Positions 24,981 through 34,762 of a stretch of 40,001 bases of DNA are shown one piece after another. The stretch's first letter is position 1. Each line of letters starts with the position of its first letter. Position numbers and translations under genes: made by a program. The stretch is from Lentilactobacillus diolivorans DSM 14421 (GTDB taxonomy: Bacteria > Bacillota > Bacilli > Lactobacillales > Lactobacillaceae), in assembly GCF_001434255.1 (NCBI RefSeq), contig NZ_AZEY01000080.1, positions 1 to 40,001 on the forward strand. Reading direction: 5' to 3'. The notes below the pieces were generated by a model. The model was not told the DNA's origin, searched no databases, and worked only from the letters and a program-made list of their open reading frames with translations.

Positions 24981-27900
24981 GTGACGCTACAATTTGTTCT
25001 TGGAAAAGATGGTTATGACCATCAGTCAAAGATGGTTGAAATCCTCAAACGACAGAAATTAACTCAACCAGGTGATAAATTCTTTTACTTGGTTCCCAAC
25101 CATATTAAGTTTGAATCGGAAGTTGAAATTTTAAAACAACTGGCTGATCCCGATGAATCAGTCACCGCACAAAGTGATATTCAAATTTTGTCATTTACGC
25201 GATTGGCCTGGTTCTTTCTCCGGAAGACGCCAACCTATCAAAAGCAGCGGATTAGTAACGCGGGGATCAGTATGCTGCTTTACCAAATTATTGTCGACAA
25301 CCAGAGCCAATTAACTTTATTTGCCCAGGAAATTCATCATCCCGGCTTTATTGATCAGCTAGCTCGCCAAATTGCTGAAATGCAGGCGGGAAATGTAATG
25401 CCGGAAACATTGCTGGAGATGCTGGAAAACAGCCAGTCTCAGTTATCAAATGATTTGCGGGATAAATTACACGACTTTTCAATTATTTATACAGCCTACG
25501 TTAATCGGATTGATGATAAATATTTTGACAACCATAACGTTTTAAATTTGCTAAGCGACACGTTGATTAACGATGATCTTAGCCATTATCATTTCTATAT
25601 TTCTGATTTTTCTAAATTAACGGCTCAAGAATGCACGTTAGTCGAAACTTTGATCAAAAAAGCGGGGAGCGTTACGGTGTCGCTCATTTTGGACCAAGCC
25701 TATCCGGTTGAGCTGCCCAAGAAACCTAATTTATTCTATCAACCTGCCAAGTTATTTCAGCGATTGTATCAATTTGCGGCTCAAAATAAGATTCCTTATT
25801 TACCAGTTGTAACAGCCGATCAACCGCGAGTAGCCCCTGATCTTCTTAAATTGGAAAAATACTGGGAACAGTCAAGTAGTTTAGGAAAGATTGATGCCGA
25901 TAACCGAATAGATAATAAATCAATTCAGGTCTACCAAGCTGATAATGGTTATTCAGAATTAAATCAGGTTGCGACGATGATTCATCAGTTGGTTGCAACT
26001 GGAAATTACCGTTATTCAGATTTTTTGATTTTGACCCGTCGACTTGATAATTATGAAACTATTTTAGACCCAATTTTTCAGACTCAGCAAATTCCGTACT
26101 TTAAAGATATTCAAAAATCTATGGTTGACCATCCGCTGGTTGAATTATTAGCGGCGCTATTTGATATTTATGACCCGGATAATAGTCGAAACTATCGTTA
26201 TGACGATGTGATGCGCTTTTTGAAATCGGAACTTGTTTTGCCGGTTAGTCATCATCGTCCCATGAAGCTTTCGGCATATCGACAGGCGGTTGCATTAACT
26301 GAAAATTTGATTTTAAAGAATGGGTATGAGGGCAGTCGTTGGACTCAAAAAGAGGATTGGCAGTATGTTTGGGTCCCTGATGAAGACCAAAAGCCAATTA
26401 TTACCGATAAAGACCGGGAAACCACTCGTCAAATTAACGTGATCCGTCATTTAATTAAGGAAACGCTACCCAAGTTCTATCGTCGATTCTATAAAGCTAA
26501 AACTAATCGCGAAGCAGCAGGTCTGTTATACCGATTCTTAACAGATGCCGGGGTTATTGATCGACTGCAGGAGTGGCGGAACGCAGCTATTGATGCCGGT
26601 GATATTAACCGCTCAAACGAGGTTGAACAAGTTTGGCGGACATTTTGTTCGCTACTGGACGAGTGTGTCAATATCTTGGGCGATCAACCGTTCGTTGCGA
26701 CTGATTTTTGGTCATTAATCTATGCCGGCTTTGAAGGGGCAAATTATTCGCAAATTCCATCAACTTTGGACCAAGTGACAGTTTCTGAAAGCGGCATGGT
26801 TCAAATGAGTAATCGCCGGGTCACTTTCATGATTGGATCCAACGATGACATGATGCCGGCTAGACTAAACAACGAAAATTTATTTGGTGACGATGATATT
26901 TCACAATTACAGCAAAATTTGGATGACAATCAATATTTAAGTGATCCAAGTGATGTTGCGATGGCCTTTGAACCGTTTTTAAATTATTTGGCGTTTATGT
27001 CGCCGTGTGAAAAATTAATCTTTACGTATACTAACAAGTTAAATGATGAGTCAACTGTAAATCTATCGCCATATGTGGCAAGAATTGCCCACTATTTCGG
27101 GATTGACAAGCTGACGCATTATCCGGCGATTCCAGATAATAATCAACCAATCAGCGCGGTTTATATTGGGACAAAACGTGGCACGCTGCATCATTTAATC
27201 CAAGTTGCCCAGGCTGCTTACCGGAATCAGGCACAACTGAATTCAATGTGGGCTTTTGTGTATCAACAACTTAGATCTGATCCAACGATTGGTCGGCTTA
27301 CCGATCATCTATTAACGAGCATTAATTATCGCAATCAGCCACGTAAGTTGAACAAGCAGATCGTGGCGGATTTGTATGGGGATGCCCTGAATATTTCGAT
27401 TTCTCAGCTCGAATCCTTCTATAATAATCCTTACGAATATTTCCTGAAATATGGATTGCGATTACAGGAGCGGGATCAATTTGAATTGTCATCAGCCTCG
27501 ACCGGACAGTTTTTCCACGAAGCGCTTGATAAAATTATTTCTCAGATTCATGACCAGCATGTTGATTTGACGGGCCTGAGTGATGACGATATTAATCAGT
27601 TAGTTGCTGAAAATGTGTCCGCAATTATTCATGATCCAAATAATTTTCAGTACGTTATCTTGACCAGCAGCAACCGGATGAATTATGTCACGCTACAGCT
27701 GCAGGCAACCATCCAACAAATGGTTCGGGCATTGCGTGATCAGCAAAAAGTAACGCCAATGCGGCCGCGAAACACTGAATTAATCTTCGGTCAACCGACT
27801 GCCAAGGGCCTCAAAGGACTATCGTTTGATTTGCAGGATGGAAAGTCAGTTAATGTCCGGGGGCGGATTGACCGAATCGATTCAATGAAGGTTGGCAATA

Positions 27901-28526
27901 AACGTTATTTTGGTGTGGTCGATTATAAATCAAGTGATAAAAAATTTGATTTTAACCAGGCATATGCAGGGACCTCGATGCAGTTGATGACCTATTTGGA
28001 TGTTTTGAAATATAACCTACCGGATTTAAACCCTGATGATGCAGAGGCTTTACTAGCCGGAGCACTGTATCTGCACGTTGTTAATGCTAAATTTAGCACG
28101 AGTGACTTGCAAAAGGATTCGTTTGAACGCGCGTTGCTGAAGAAGCATAAATACCAAGGAATTTTGGTTGATGATGTGGATCTGGTTGAGCGTTTGGACA
28201 CGGAACTTAAGTCCGGCTATTCATCGATATTTCCATTTGAAAAAAAGAAAAATGGCACTCTTGGGGCTCGGAGCTCGGTAATTTCGGAGAATGAGTTGGA
28301 TGCCTTTTTAAAGCATACAGAAAATTTGATTGTTAAAGCGTCTGAGCGAATCTTTGATGGTGATATCCAATTGTATCCGGTAAAGATTAAGCAGAAGTCG
28401 TCAATGCAGTACACACCGTATAAATCGATTATGAACTTTGATCCACTGTTGCCGGAAAATAAGTATCATCAGATTCCTGAATATGGTAAGAAAAAGATTG
28501 CAGAAATGCTGAGGGAAGGAAAATAG
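24981..28526 (+). CDS. addB: ATP-dependent nuclease subunit B (AddB/RexB)
   Basis: At 1181 residues this is the B subunit of the AddAB (RexAB) helicase-nuclease, which processes double-strand breaks for recombination. The RecB-type nuclease motif is at about residues 955-985 (GRIDRID, then GVVDYKSS) and QLMTYL. The N-terminal Walker A is degenerate (VLGKDGYDHQ). The four cysteines that hold the iron-sulfur cluster in Bacillus AddB appear replaced: NNPYEYF near residue 815, and MQYTPYKSIMNFD near 1145, where that protein has Cys. The start is GTG 24981 with GAGG eight bases upstream. addA begins one base after its stop. Confidence 0.95.
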   Translation: MTLQFVLGKDGYDHQSKMVEILKRQKLTQPGDKFFYLVPNHIKFESEVEILKQLADPDESVTAQSDIQILSFTRLAWFFLRKTPTYQKQRISNAGISMLLYQIIVDNQSQLTLFAQEIHHPGFIDQLARQIAEMQAGNVMPETLLEMLENSQSQLSNDLRDKLHDFSIIYTAYVNRIDDKYFDNHNVLNLLSDTLINDDLSHYHFYISDFSKLTAQECTLVETLIKKAGSVTVSLILDQAYPVELPKKPNLFYQPAKLFQRLYQFAAQNKIPYLPVVTADQPRVAPDLLKLEKYWEQSSSLGKIDADNRIDNKSIQVYQADNGYSELNQVATMIHQLVATGNYRYSDFLILTRRLDNYETILDPIFQTQQIPYFKDIQKSMVDHPLVELLAALFDIYDPDNSRNYRYDDVMRFLKSELVLPVSHHRPMKLSAYRQAVALTENLILKNGYEGSRWTQKEDWQYVWVPDEDQKPIITDKDRETTRQINVIRHLIKETLPKFYRRFYKAKTNREAAGLLYRFLTDAGVIDRLQEWRNAAIDAGDINRSNEVEQVWRTFCSLLDECVNILGDQPFVATDFWSLIYAGFEGANYSQIPSTLDQVTVSESGMVQMSNRRVTFMIGSNDDMMPARLNNENLFGDDDISQLQQNLDDNQYLSDPSDVAMAFEPFLNYLAFMSPCEKLIFTYTNKLNDESTVNLSPYVARIAHYFGIDKLTHYPAIPDNNQPISAVYIGTKRGTLHHLIQVAQAAYRNQAQLNSMWAFVYQQLRSDPTIGRLTDHLLTSINYRNQPRKLNKQIVADLYGDALNISISQLESFYNNPYEYFLKYGLRLQERDQFELSSASTGQFFHEALDKIISQIHDQHVDLTGLSDDDINQLVAENVSAIIHDPNNFQYVILTSSNRMNYVTLQLQATIQQMVRALRDQQKVTPMRPRNTELIFGQPTAKGLKGLSFDLQDGKSVNVRGRIDRIDSMKVGNKRYFGVVDYKSSDKKFDFNQAYAGTSMQLMTYLDVLKYNLPDLNPDDAEALLAGALYLHVVNAKFSTSDLQKDSFERALLKKHKYQGILVDDVDLVERLDTELKSGYSSIFPFEKKKNGTLGARSSVISENELDAFLKHTENLIVKASERIFDGDIQLYPVKIKQKSSMQYTPYKSIMNFDPLLPENKYHQIPEYGKKKIAEMLREGK

Positions 28527-28527
28527 A

Positions 28528-31500
28528 ATGGATTATACACCAGATCAACAAAAAGCAATTCAAGACCGGCCTAGTGGTAATATCCTGGTTTCGGCTTCAG
28601 CAGGTTCTGGAAAAACCCGAGTGTTGGTTGATCGCATTATTAATATGGTTGAAACTCAGGACGTTAATATTGACCAATTACTGGTCGTAACGTTTACCAA
28701 TGCGGCAGCCAAAGAGATGCGTGAGCGGCTGCAAACTGCGCTCCGTCAAGAATTCAGTAAAACGACCGATCCGCAAAAGAAACGTCATTTGTTGGCTCAG
28801 ATTCAAAAAGTGGCCGTCGCGGATATTACGACGATGGATGCGTATTGTCAAAAATTGGTTTCGCGTTACTACTATATATTAGGGATTGATCCTAACTTTC
28901 GGATTTTATCGGATGATACCGAAAAGGCATTATTGAAAGATCAAGTCTGGGGAAATGTCCGTGAAGATTTATATGGTAGTGATGCCGATGGCTCCTTTGC
29001 CAGACTGACCGAAAATTTTTCTAATGACCGTAGTGATGAAGGTCTGACTAAATTGGTTTATCGAATGGACGAATTTGCCAACGTCAATGAGGATCCTGAC
29101 GACTGGTTAAAAAAAGCAGCAGAATTTTATGAAATTGGTGATGATGGCTTGTTTGCCAGTCGCCTTTATCAGCAGCAGATTAAGCCCGAGTTGACGGATG
29201 TTTTGACTCGGATGGAAATGGACCATCGTTTGATGATTGAGTATGCCCAGCGAGCTGAATTACCAAAAGACGAAAAAGTATTTACAGATCAGTTAAAGAA
29301 AATTGAACTGTTGGAGACGCAATTAACAGCATTATCCACATGGAATGACCTTCGCCAGGCGCTTAACCAATTTGAATTTACCGATTTACCACGGTTAAGT
29401 AAGGCTAGTGACGATCAAAAGATTTTGCATAAACAAATTGGTTCCTTGAATAGTAAGATGAAGGATCAGTTTAAGGCGTTAGTTGCCAATTATTTTGTTC
29501 GTGATGAACAGGAAAATGTGAGCCTCATGCAAGCGGCTCAAAAACGGGTTCAAAAATTGATTGATGTCCTTCAGGATTTTCGTCAGGCGTATCGGCAAAC
29601 CAAATCTCGGCGGCATTTGATGGAATTTATTGATATTGAACGGGCTGCTTATGATATTTTAAATGCGGATAGTGATCAAGCCCGGATGATTCAAGAGCGT
29701 TTGCGAAATCAGTATGTTGAAATCATGGTTGATGAGTATCAGGACAATAATCGGTTGCAAGACGCAATTTTAAACAAGATTGCCAAGCCAACTGAAGGAA
29801 ACCGGTTTATGGTCGGGGACGTTAAACAGTCGATTTACCGCTTCCGGTTGGCGGATCCAACCATGTTTATCGAAAAACAACATGCCTATGCCAATGAGCA
29901 CAACGATAACGAGCTCATCACGTTGGCAGAAAATTTTCGATCAGCCAGGAATATTGATCGGTTTACTAATCTTATTTTTGAGCAGATTATGGATCAAGAA
30001 GTGGGAAATATTGATTACGATGAGCGAGCAAAATTAAAATTTGGGGCGGCCTATTACCCTGATGATTTAAAAGCTAACGTCTCACTTATTTTGTATCAGA
30101 CTGATTCTTCGGCTCAAAATGACAATTTGGATGAACAGAATCAAATCGAGGACAGCGATACCGGTCAGGCTGAAATCATTGCCCAAAAGATTCAAAAGTT
30201 AGTTGATGATAAACAGCCAATCTTTGATAAACGATTGGGAAAAAATGGTGGTATGCGTCCAGTTCAATACGGTGATATCGCTATTATTTCACCGACTCAT
30301 AACAGTGAGATCACACTGTCGGATGTCTTTACGCAATACGGGATTCCTGCTGAAGTCAGCGGGGCCAAGAGCTATTTTAAGACAACTGAAATTCAAATTA
30401 TGATGTCATTATTGTCGATTATTGATAATCCATTTCAAGATATTCCACTGGTTGCCGTTTTACGGTCACCCATTGTCGGTTTGGATGAGGATCAATTGGC
30501 CTATTTGCGGATTAATCACAAGACTGGTAATTATTATCAGGCAGTATTGGATTTTTATCGGCAATATCCTACCGGCAAGCCGTCAGACTATGGGCAGTTG
30601 ATTTATCAAAAAGTCGGGACCTTTCTTAATCAGCTGGACCACTTTAAAGACGTGGCGCAACAGGATGGACTGGTAGCGTTAATTTGGGACATCTATAATC
30701 AAACCGGCTTTTTGGATTATGTTGGCGGGATGCCGGCCGGGTATCAACGGCAGACCAATTTACACGCATTGTATGATCGGGCTGCTGACTACGAAGCAAA
30801 CGGGTTTAAAGGGTTATTTCAGTTTGTATTGTTTATTCAGCGGATGCAAAAGCGTGATGACGATTTGGCAACGACAGCACCAACCACTTCAGACAATATG
30901 GTTCACGTCATGACCATTCATGGCAGTAAAGGGTTGCAATTTCCAATTGTTTTTCTGAATGATCTTGGCAAGAATTTTAATCAACAGGATAGTAAAGGCA
31001 ATTATATTTTAAATGATCACTTGGGAGTAGGAATTTCCTATTTAGACACGAATACCCGGGAAGTCAAAGAGCCCTTGCAAAAACAAGCAGTTATTGATAT
31101 TGCCAAGAACGCCAGTCTGTCAGAGGAAATGCGAAAACTTTATGTCGCGATGACCCGAGCGGAGCAACAGCTGTATCTTGTTGGCAAGATTAAAGGCAAA
31201 ACGGTTGATGAGCAAGCTTTAATTGCACAGTGGCAGTCACAGACCGACACGCAAAGCTTATTGTTACCAGCGGCATCCCGGAATGCTGCTAAAAGTTATT
31301 TGGATTGGGTAGGCCCGGCGATTTCCCGACATCCGATGACGTTAAATGAATTTGGTGATTCTCAAGGATTTAGCCAATTTGACGGAGATAAAACTGATTT
31401 TCAAGTTGAATTTTATGATAATGATAAAATCATCAACCATGCTGGTCAAAAGGCCGTCGAAAAAGTGGCTCCTGAAGATTGGTTAAAGACTGTCGATCAA

Positions 31501-32280
31501 ACAAAGCAATCAGTTGATCGGCCCGATTTAAACAAAGTGGCAGCGGTACTTAATTATCAGTATCCGTATTTGGCCGCAACTCAAACCACGGCCTACCAGT
31601 CAGTTTCGGAAATTAAACGATTATTTGATGATCCGGATAATGTCCAGTTGGGCAACTATGGGATGCTGGATGTCGACCAAGTTGCCAAACCGGGGCGATA
31701 TACTCAACCGGATTTGGCATCACCAAAATTTATTTCGGGTAATGCGAAGAGTCAACCGGCACCAACCGATATTGGAACCGCGACCCATATGGTATTACAA
31801 CAAATTGATTTATCAACCGAACCAAGTGAGATTGGCGTGTCATCAGTGATTGATCGGTTGGTCAAACAGGGAATTATCTTAGGAAATGTAGCTGCTAAGA
31901 TTAATATTGATGGGATTCTGAATTTTTACCAGAGTGAGGTCGGCAAAATTGTGTTGGCAAATCCGATGACAACCTACCGTGAAGCACCATTTTCGCTATT
32001 GATGCGGGCAAAGGATGTGTTTGCCAACTTTAAAGATGACCGTGATCAACGGATCTTAATTCATGGAATCATGGATGGCTATGTTGTGACTGATGAAGGG
32101 GCTTATTTATTTGATTATAAAACCGACCATTTAACACCTAAAACAACGGTTAAGACAATTGTTGAACGATATCGGGGCCAAATTGAATTGTACGGTTTAG
32201 CGCTCGGAAAAATACTTGGGCGGCCGGTTACCCACAAGTATCTATATCTTATTTCTGATGGTGAATTGATAACCGTATAG
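28528..32280 (+). CDS. addA: ATP-dependent helicase/nuclease subunit A (AddA/RexA)
   Basis: At 1250 residues this is the UvrD-like helicase and nuclease subunit of AddAB. Walker A is at residues 22-30 (SASAGSGKT), and motif Ia is TFTNAAAKEMRERL. The Walker B region is MVDEYQDNN, helicase motifs GDVKQSIYRFR and TIHGSKGLQFPIVF follow, and motif VI is YVAMTRAEQQLYLVG. The C-terminal nuclease motif is LFDYKTD near residue 1195. All key residues are present, so both helicase and nuclease should work. It is translationally coupled to addB (one-base gap). Confidence 0.97.
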   Translation: MDYTPDQQKAIQDRPSGNILVSASAGSGKTRVLVDRIINMVETQDVNIDQLLVVTFTNAAAKEMRERLQTALRQEFSKTTDPQKKRHLLAQIQKVAVADITTMDAYCQKLVSRYYYILGIDPNFRILSDDTEKALLKDQVWGNVREDLYGSDADGSFARLTENFSNDRSDEGLTKLVYRMDEFANVNEDPDDWLKKAAEFYEIGDDGLFASRLYQQQIKPELTDVLTRMEMDHRLMIEYAQRAELPKDEKVFTDQLKKIELLETQLTALSTWNDLRQALNQFEFTDLPRLSKASDDQKILHKQIGSLNSKMKDQFKALVANYFVRDEQENVSLMQAAQKRVQKLIDVLQDFRQAYRQTKSRRHLMEFIDIERAAYDILNADSDQARMIQERLRNQYVEIMVDEYQDNNRLQDAILNKIAKPTEGNRFMVGDVKQSIYRFRLADPTMFIEKQHAYANEHNDNELITLAENFRSARNIDRFTNLIFEQIMDQEVGNIDYDERAKLKFGAAYYPDDLKANVSLILYQTDSSAQNDNLDEQNQIEDSDTGQAEIIAQKIQKLVDDKQPIFDKRLGKNGGMRPVQYGDIAIISPTHNSEITLSDVFTQYGIPAEVSGAKSYFKTTEIQIMMSLLSIIDNPFQDIPLVAVLRSPIVGLDEDQLAYLRINHKTGNYYQAVLDFYRQYPTGKPSDYGQLIYQKVGTFLNQLDHFKDVAQQDGLVALIWDIYNQTGFLDYVGGMPAGYQRQTNLHALYDRAADYEANGFKGLFQFVLFIQRMQKRDDDLATTAPTTSDNMVHVMTIHGSKGLQFPIVFLNDLGKNFNQQDSKGNYILNDHLGVGISYLDTNTREVKEPLQKQAVIDIAKNASLSEEMRKLYVAMTRAEQQLYLVGKIKGKTVDEQALIAQWQSQTDTQSLLLPAASRNAAKSYLDWVGPAISRHPMTLNEFGDSQGFSQFDGDKTDFQVEFYDNDKIINHAGQKAVEKVAPEDWLKTVDQTKQSVDRPDLNKVAAVLNYQYPYLAATQTTAYQSVSEIKRLFDDPDNVQLGNYGMLDVDQVAKPGRYTQPDLASPKFISGNAKSQPAPTDIGTATHMVLQQIDLSTEPSEIGVSSVIDRLVKQGIILGNVAAKINIDGILNFYQSEVGKIVLANPMTTYREAPFSLLMRAKDVFANFKDDRDQRILIHGIMDGYVVTDEGAYLFDYKTDHLTPKTTVKTIVERYRGQIELYGLALGKILGRPVTHKYLYLISDGELITV

Positions 32281-32374
32281 CAAAACATGACTGCCAATTT
32301 GAAGATTAATTTGCTGTTCCTTACACTTCGGTAAAATTCACCCCTTTAACCATAAATATTTTCAAAGGTAATGA

Positions 32375-32380
32375 TATAAT
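32375..32380 (+). promoter_or_regulatory. Extended -10 promoter of L,D-transpeptidase gene
   Basis: TGATATAAT gives a TG motif one base before a perfect TATAAT, 34 bases upstream of the gene. The -35 is poor. Confidence 0.55.
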
Positions 32381-32413
32381 CGAGTAAGTATTTTTGAAAA
32401 TAGGGGATAAATT

Positions 32414-32977
32414 ATGAACAGATTTGTGCAAATTATTCTCGCGGTTACTATTGCCACGATGGTGACTGGCTGTTCGAACCCAAACAGTCAGTCTAATAAT
32501 TCCAGCAAAAAAACGGCGGCTGTTAAAGCTGAACAGCCAATTAATTGGAAGCAAGCTTCTCAAGATAAGCCCTACCCTACGATCAGTCAAAATAATGGGC
32601 GTTATATTCAGGTTTCCCTTGAGAAACAGCGTGTCTATATCATGAGTCCCAAGCATCGGGTTTTGTACACGATGTATGCCTCGACTGGTAAGAACCACTC
32701 AACGCCTCGCGGAACGTATCATATTCAGCAAGAACGTGGTAATTTCTTCTATAATCAGCAGTCAAAGGAGGGCGCTCATTATTGGACGTCCTGGAAAGAT
32801 CATGGTATCTATTTATTTCATACAGTGCCAACCAACGCTAAGGGTCATTATATTGTGTCTGAAGCAGATCGATTGGGCAAAACGGCTAATTCTCATGGCT
32901 GTATCCGATTAGCCGTGCCGGATGCTAAATGGATTAATCACACGGTGCCGGCTGGAACAAAGGTTGTTGTTAAATAA
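32414..32977 (+). CDS. L,D-transpeptidase lipoprotein (YkuD domain)
   Basis: 187 residues. The N-terminus is a lipoprotein signal peptide with lipobox VTGC (lipidated C20). A low-complexity Ser/Asn/Lys linker follows, then a YkuD catalytic domain with STGKNHSTPRGTY and the active-site motif SHGCIRL. The enzyme sits on the outer face of the membrane and forms 3-3 peptidoglycan cross-links or attaches groups to the wall. Spacing of the catalytic His and Cys is normal. The ATG at 32414 follows AGGGG by eight bases. It is monocistronic and downstream of addA. Confidence 0.92.
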   Translation: MNRFVQIILAVTIATMVTGCSNPNSQSNNSSKKTAAVKAEQPINWKQASQDKPYPTISQNNGRYIQVSLEKQRVYIMSPKHRVLYTMYASTGKNHSTPRGTYHIQQERGNFFYNQQSKEGAHYWTSWKDHGIYLFHTVPTNAKGHYIVSEADRLGKTANSHGCIRLAVPDAKWINHTVPAGTKVVVK

Positions 32978-33093
32978 GGGGCTAATTATTTCTTCAAACT
33001 AATTAGGTTTTAGGTTTAGAGCACTTTTTAGCCGTTTCAGAACCGATGGGGTGTCATTAAACAATAAATTAAAATGAGTTAGGAGCGATTCAT

Positions 33094-34239
33094 TTGGTTA
33101 AATTCAATACGTTATTAGTTCGAGGCGGTAAGCCTGACGATAATAATACTGGTGCAGTCAATGTCCCAATCTATAATTCTTCAACATTTCGCTATCCCAA
33201 GTTGGGGACGGATGTTCGCTGGGATTATGAACGTTCAGGTAATCCAACTCGGGATGCTGTTGAAAATGTTTGTGCGGAGTTGGAAAACGGCGATCGTGGA
33301 TTTGCTTTTTCTAGTGGCATGGCTGCCATTCATGCGGCGTTGTCACTTTTTAAGCCGGGTGATCATATTATTATTGGCGACAATATTTATGGTGGCACTT
33401 TCCGGTTGGTTAATGATTTCCTGAAGCCCCGGGGAATTGAATTTTCAGAGGTGGATACGCAGGATGTGCAAGCTGTTGAAGCTGCTTTTCAGAAAAACAC
33501 CAAAGCAGTTTACTTTGAGACGGTTACTAATCCACTCTTGAAGGTTTCAAGCGTGAAGCAATTGGCACAGGTTGCCCATCAACATCATGCAATGGTTATC
33601 GTGGACAATACCTTTTTAACACCATATCTTCAGCGGCCATTAGATTTAGGAGCAGATCTGGTCTTGCACTCTGCAACAAAGTATTTAGGTGGTCATTCCG
33701 ATTTTACGGCTGGGATTATTGTGACTAAGACTAAAGAATTAAGTGACCAAGTCTATACATTACAGAACAGTATCGGGGCTGTTTTGGCACCTCAGGAAGC
33801 CAACCTGCTGCGTCGGGGCATTCAAACATTGAATATTCGAATGGATCGCCATATTCAAAATGCTCAAAAAATTATTGACTACCTTCTGAGTAATCCGAAA
33901 GTTGGGAAAGTTTACTACCCAACGGTTGATAAATCGAGTGAAGATTATCAGATTATCACGGATGAAGCCAATGGTGCCGGGGGTGTCTTGTCATTTGAGC
34001 TCCAAGATGGCTTGGATGCTGCCAAATTTGTTAATAGTCTAAAACTAATTATCTTAGCAGTAAGTCTGGGGGCAGCTGAAAGTTTGGTTGAGGTTCCAGC
34101 GTTTATGTCGCATTTTGAAATTCCCAAGCCACAACGATTGGAAATGGGAATCAAAGATGAATTGATTCGACTGTCGGTAGGTTTGGAGGACGCGGATGAC
34201 TTAATAGCGGACCTGGACCAGGCGTTTGCGAAGATTTAG
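33094..34239 (+). CDS. PLP-dependent cystathionine gamma/beta-lyase family enzyme
   Basis: A 381-residue Cys/Met metabolism PLP enzyme. The PLP lysine is K196 (LHSATKYLGGHSD). YERSGNPTRDAVE, SSGMAAIHAAL, YGGTFRL and VVDNTF-type (VIVDNTFLTPYL) motifs are all present, and SLGAAESLVEVPA lies near the substrate carboxylate. It could be cystathionine beta- or gamma-lyase, or a C-S lyase releasing thiols; sequence alone does not decide. The start is TTG 33094, eight bases from AGGAG. It is monocistronic, with repeat G starting nine bases after the stop codon. No T-box or S-box leader is seen. Confidence 0.92.
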   Translation: MVKFNTLLVRGGKPDDNNTGAVNVPIYNSSTFRYPKLGTDVRWDYERSGNPTRDAVENVCAELENGDRGFAFSSGMAAIHAALSLFKPGDHIIIGDNIYGGTFRLVNDFLKPRGIEFSEVDTQDVQAVEAAFQKNTKAVYFETVTNPLLKVSSVKQLAQVAHQHHAMVIVDNTFLTPYLQRPLDLGADLVLHSATKYLGGHSDFTAGIIVTKTKELSDQVYTLQNSIGAVLAPQEANLLRRGIQTLNIRMDRHIQNAQKIIDYLLSNPKVGKVYYPTVDKSSEDYQIITDEANGAGGVLSFELQDGLDAAKFVNSLKLIILAVSLGAAESLVEVPAFMSHFEIPKPQRLEMGIKDELIRLSVGLEDADDLIADLDQAFAKI

Positions 34240-34247
34240 AAACCAGA

Positions 34248-34358
34248 GTGTGATAAGCAGCGGTTAGTCTCCAGAATATAACGCCACCACCCCAATCTTC
34301 CTGATTTTGGAAGATTGGGGTGGTGGCGTTATATGGCCGGGGCTGCTGCTTATCACAC
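34248..34358 (-). repeat. Long nested hairpin repeat, copy G (opposite orientation)
   Basis: The outer stem GTGTGATAAGCAGC pairs perfectly with GCTGCTTATCACAC. The inner stem TAACGCCACCACCCCAATC pairs with GATTGGGGTGGTGGCGTTA. In - orientation it keeps GGCC opposite TCT and TAACCG on the 3' side. All stem sequences differ from the other loci while pairing is kept. Confidence 0.9.
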
Positions 34359-34385
34359 GTTTTGGCTAAGTAGCCAAAAAACTGA

Positions 34386-34453
34386 TACTTCCAAATTGAT
34401 TTTGGAAGATTGGGATGGTGGGGTTATATGGCCGGGGGCTGCTGCTTATCACA
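34386..34453 (-). repeat. Partial (5'-arm) copy adjoining repeat G
   Basis: A duplicate of the GGCC-side arm (GTGTGATAAGCAGC in - orientation), with an inner hairpin CTTCCAAA/TTTGGAAG. It lies upstream of full copy G in the element's own orientation. Confidence 0.8.
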
Positions 34454-34599
34454 CGTTTTGGCAAGTTTCTGTTGGTGTAAACACGATTGTTACCGAGCAG
34501 GACGCGGGAAAAAAACAATTTCCGGCTGTGTCACCGAATGATCCAAATATTCAAATCCAGAATATCTCCTTGAAATTTTTACTTAGTAGAAATCAAATC

Positions 34600-34713
34600 G
34601 TGAACCAACAAGCAAACCCCGGCCATATAAGCCCCCTAACCTTAATATTCCAAAATCGGGAATATCAAGGTTAGGGGGCTTATATTTTGGGGTCTAAACG
34701 TTTGCTGGCGCAC
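34600..34713 (+). repeat. Long nested hairpin repeat, copy D (slightly decayed)
   Basis: The outer stem GTGAACCAACAAGC with GTTTGCTGGCGCAC is a mutated version of the A-C stem. The inner stem AAGCCCCCTAACCTT pairs with AAGGTTAGGGGGCTT. The box module (GTGTAAACACGATTGTTACC) and a decayed half copy lie upstream at 34476-34565. It separates the lyase gene from the small membrane protein on the other strand. Confidence 0.88.
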
Positions 34714-34762
34714 TCTCTTTAATTCAGTCCGCTTGAAAATGGATTTATGGTCAGTGAATTTG

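Noticed and set aside
32978-33010. CTAATTA/TAATTAG hairpin after the L,D-transpeptidase gene
   Set aside because: The stem is short, AT-only and without a good T tract; too weak to call a terminator.
34315-34674. + strand frame of 119 residues
   Set aside because: It is the translation of repeats G and D and contains the duplicated arm twice (WGG-rich segments); not a gene.
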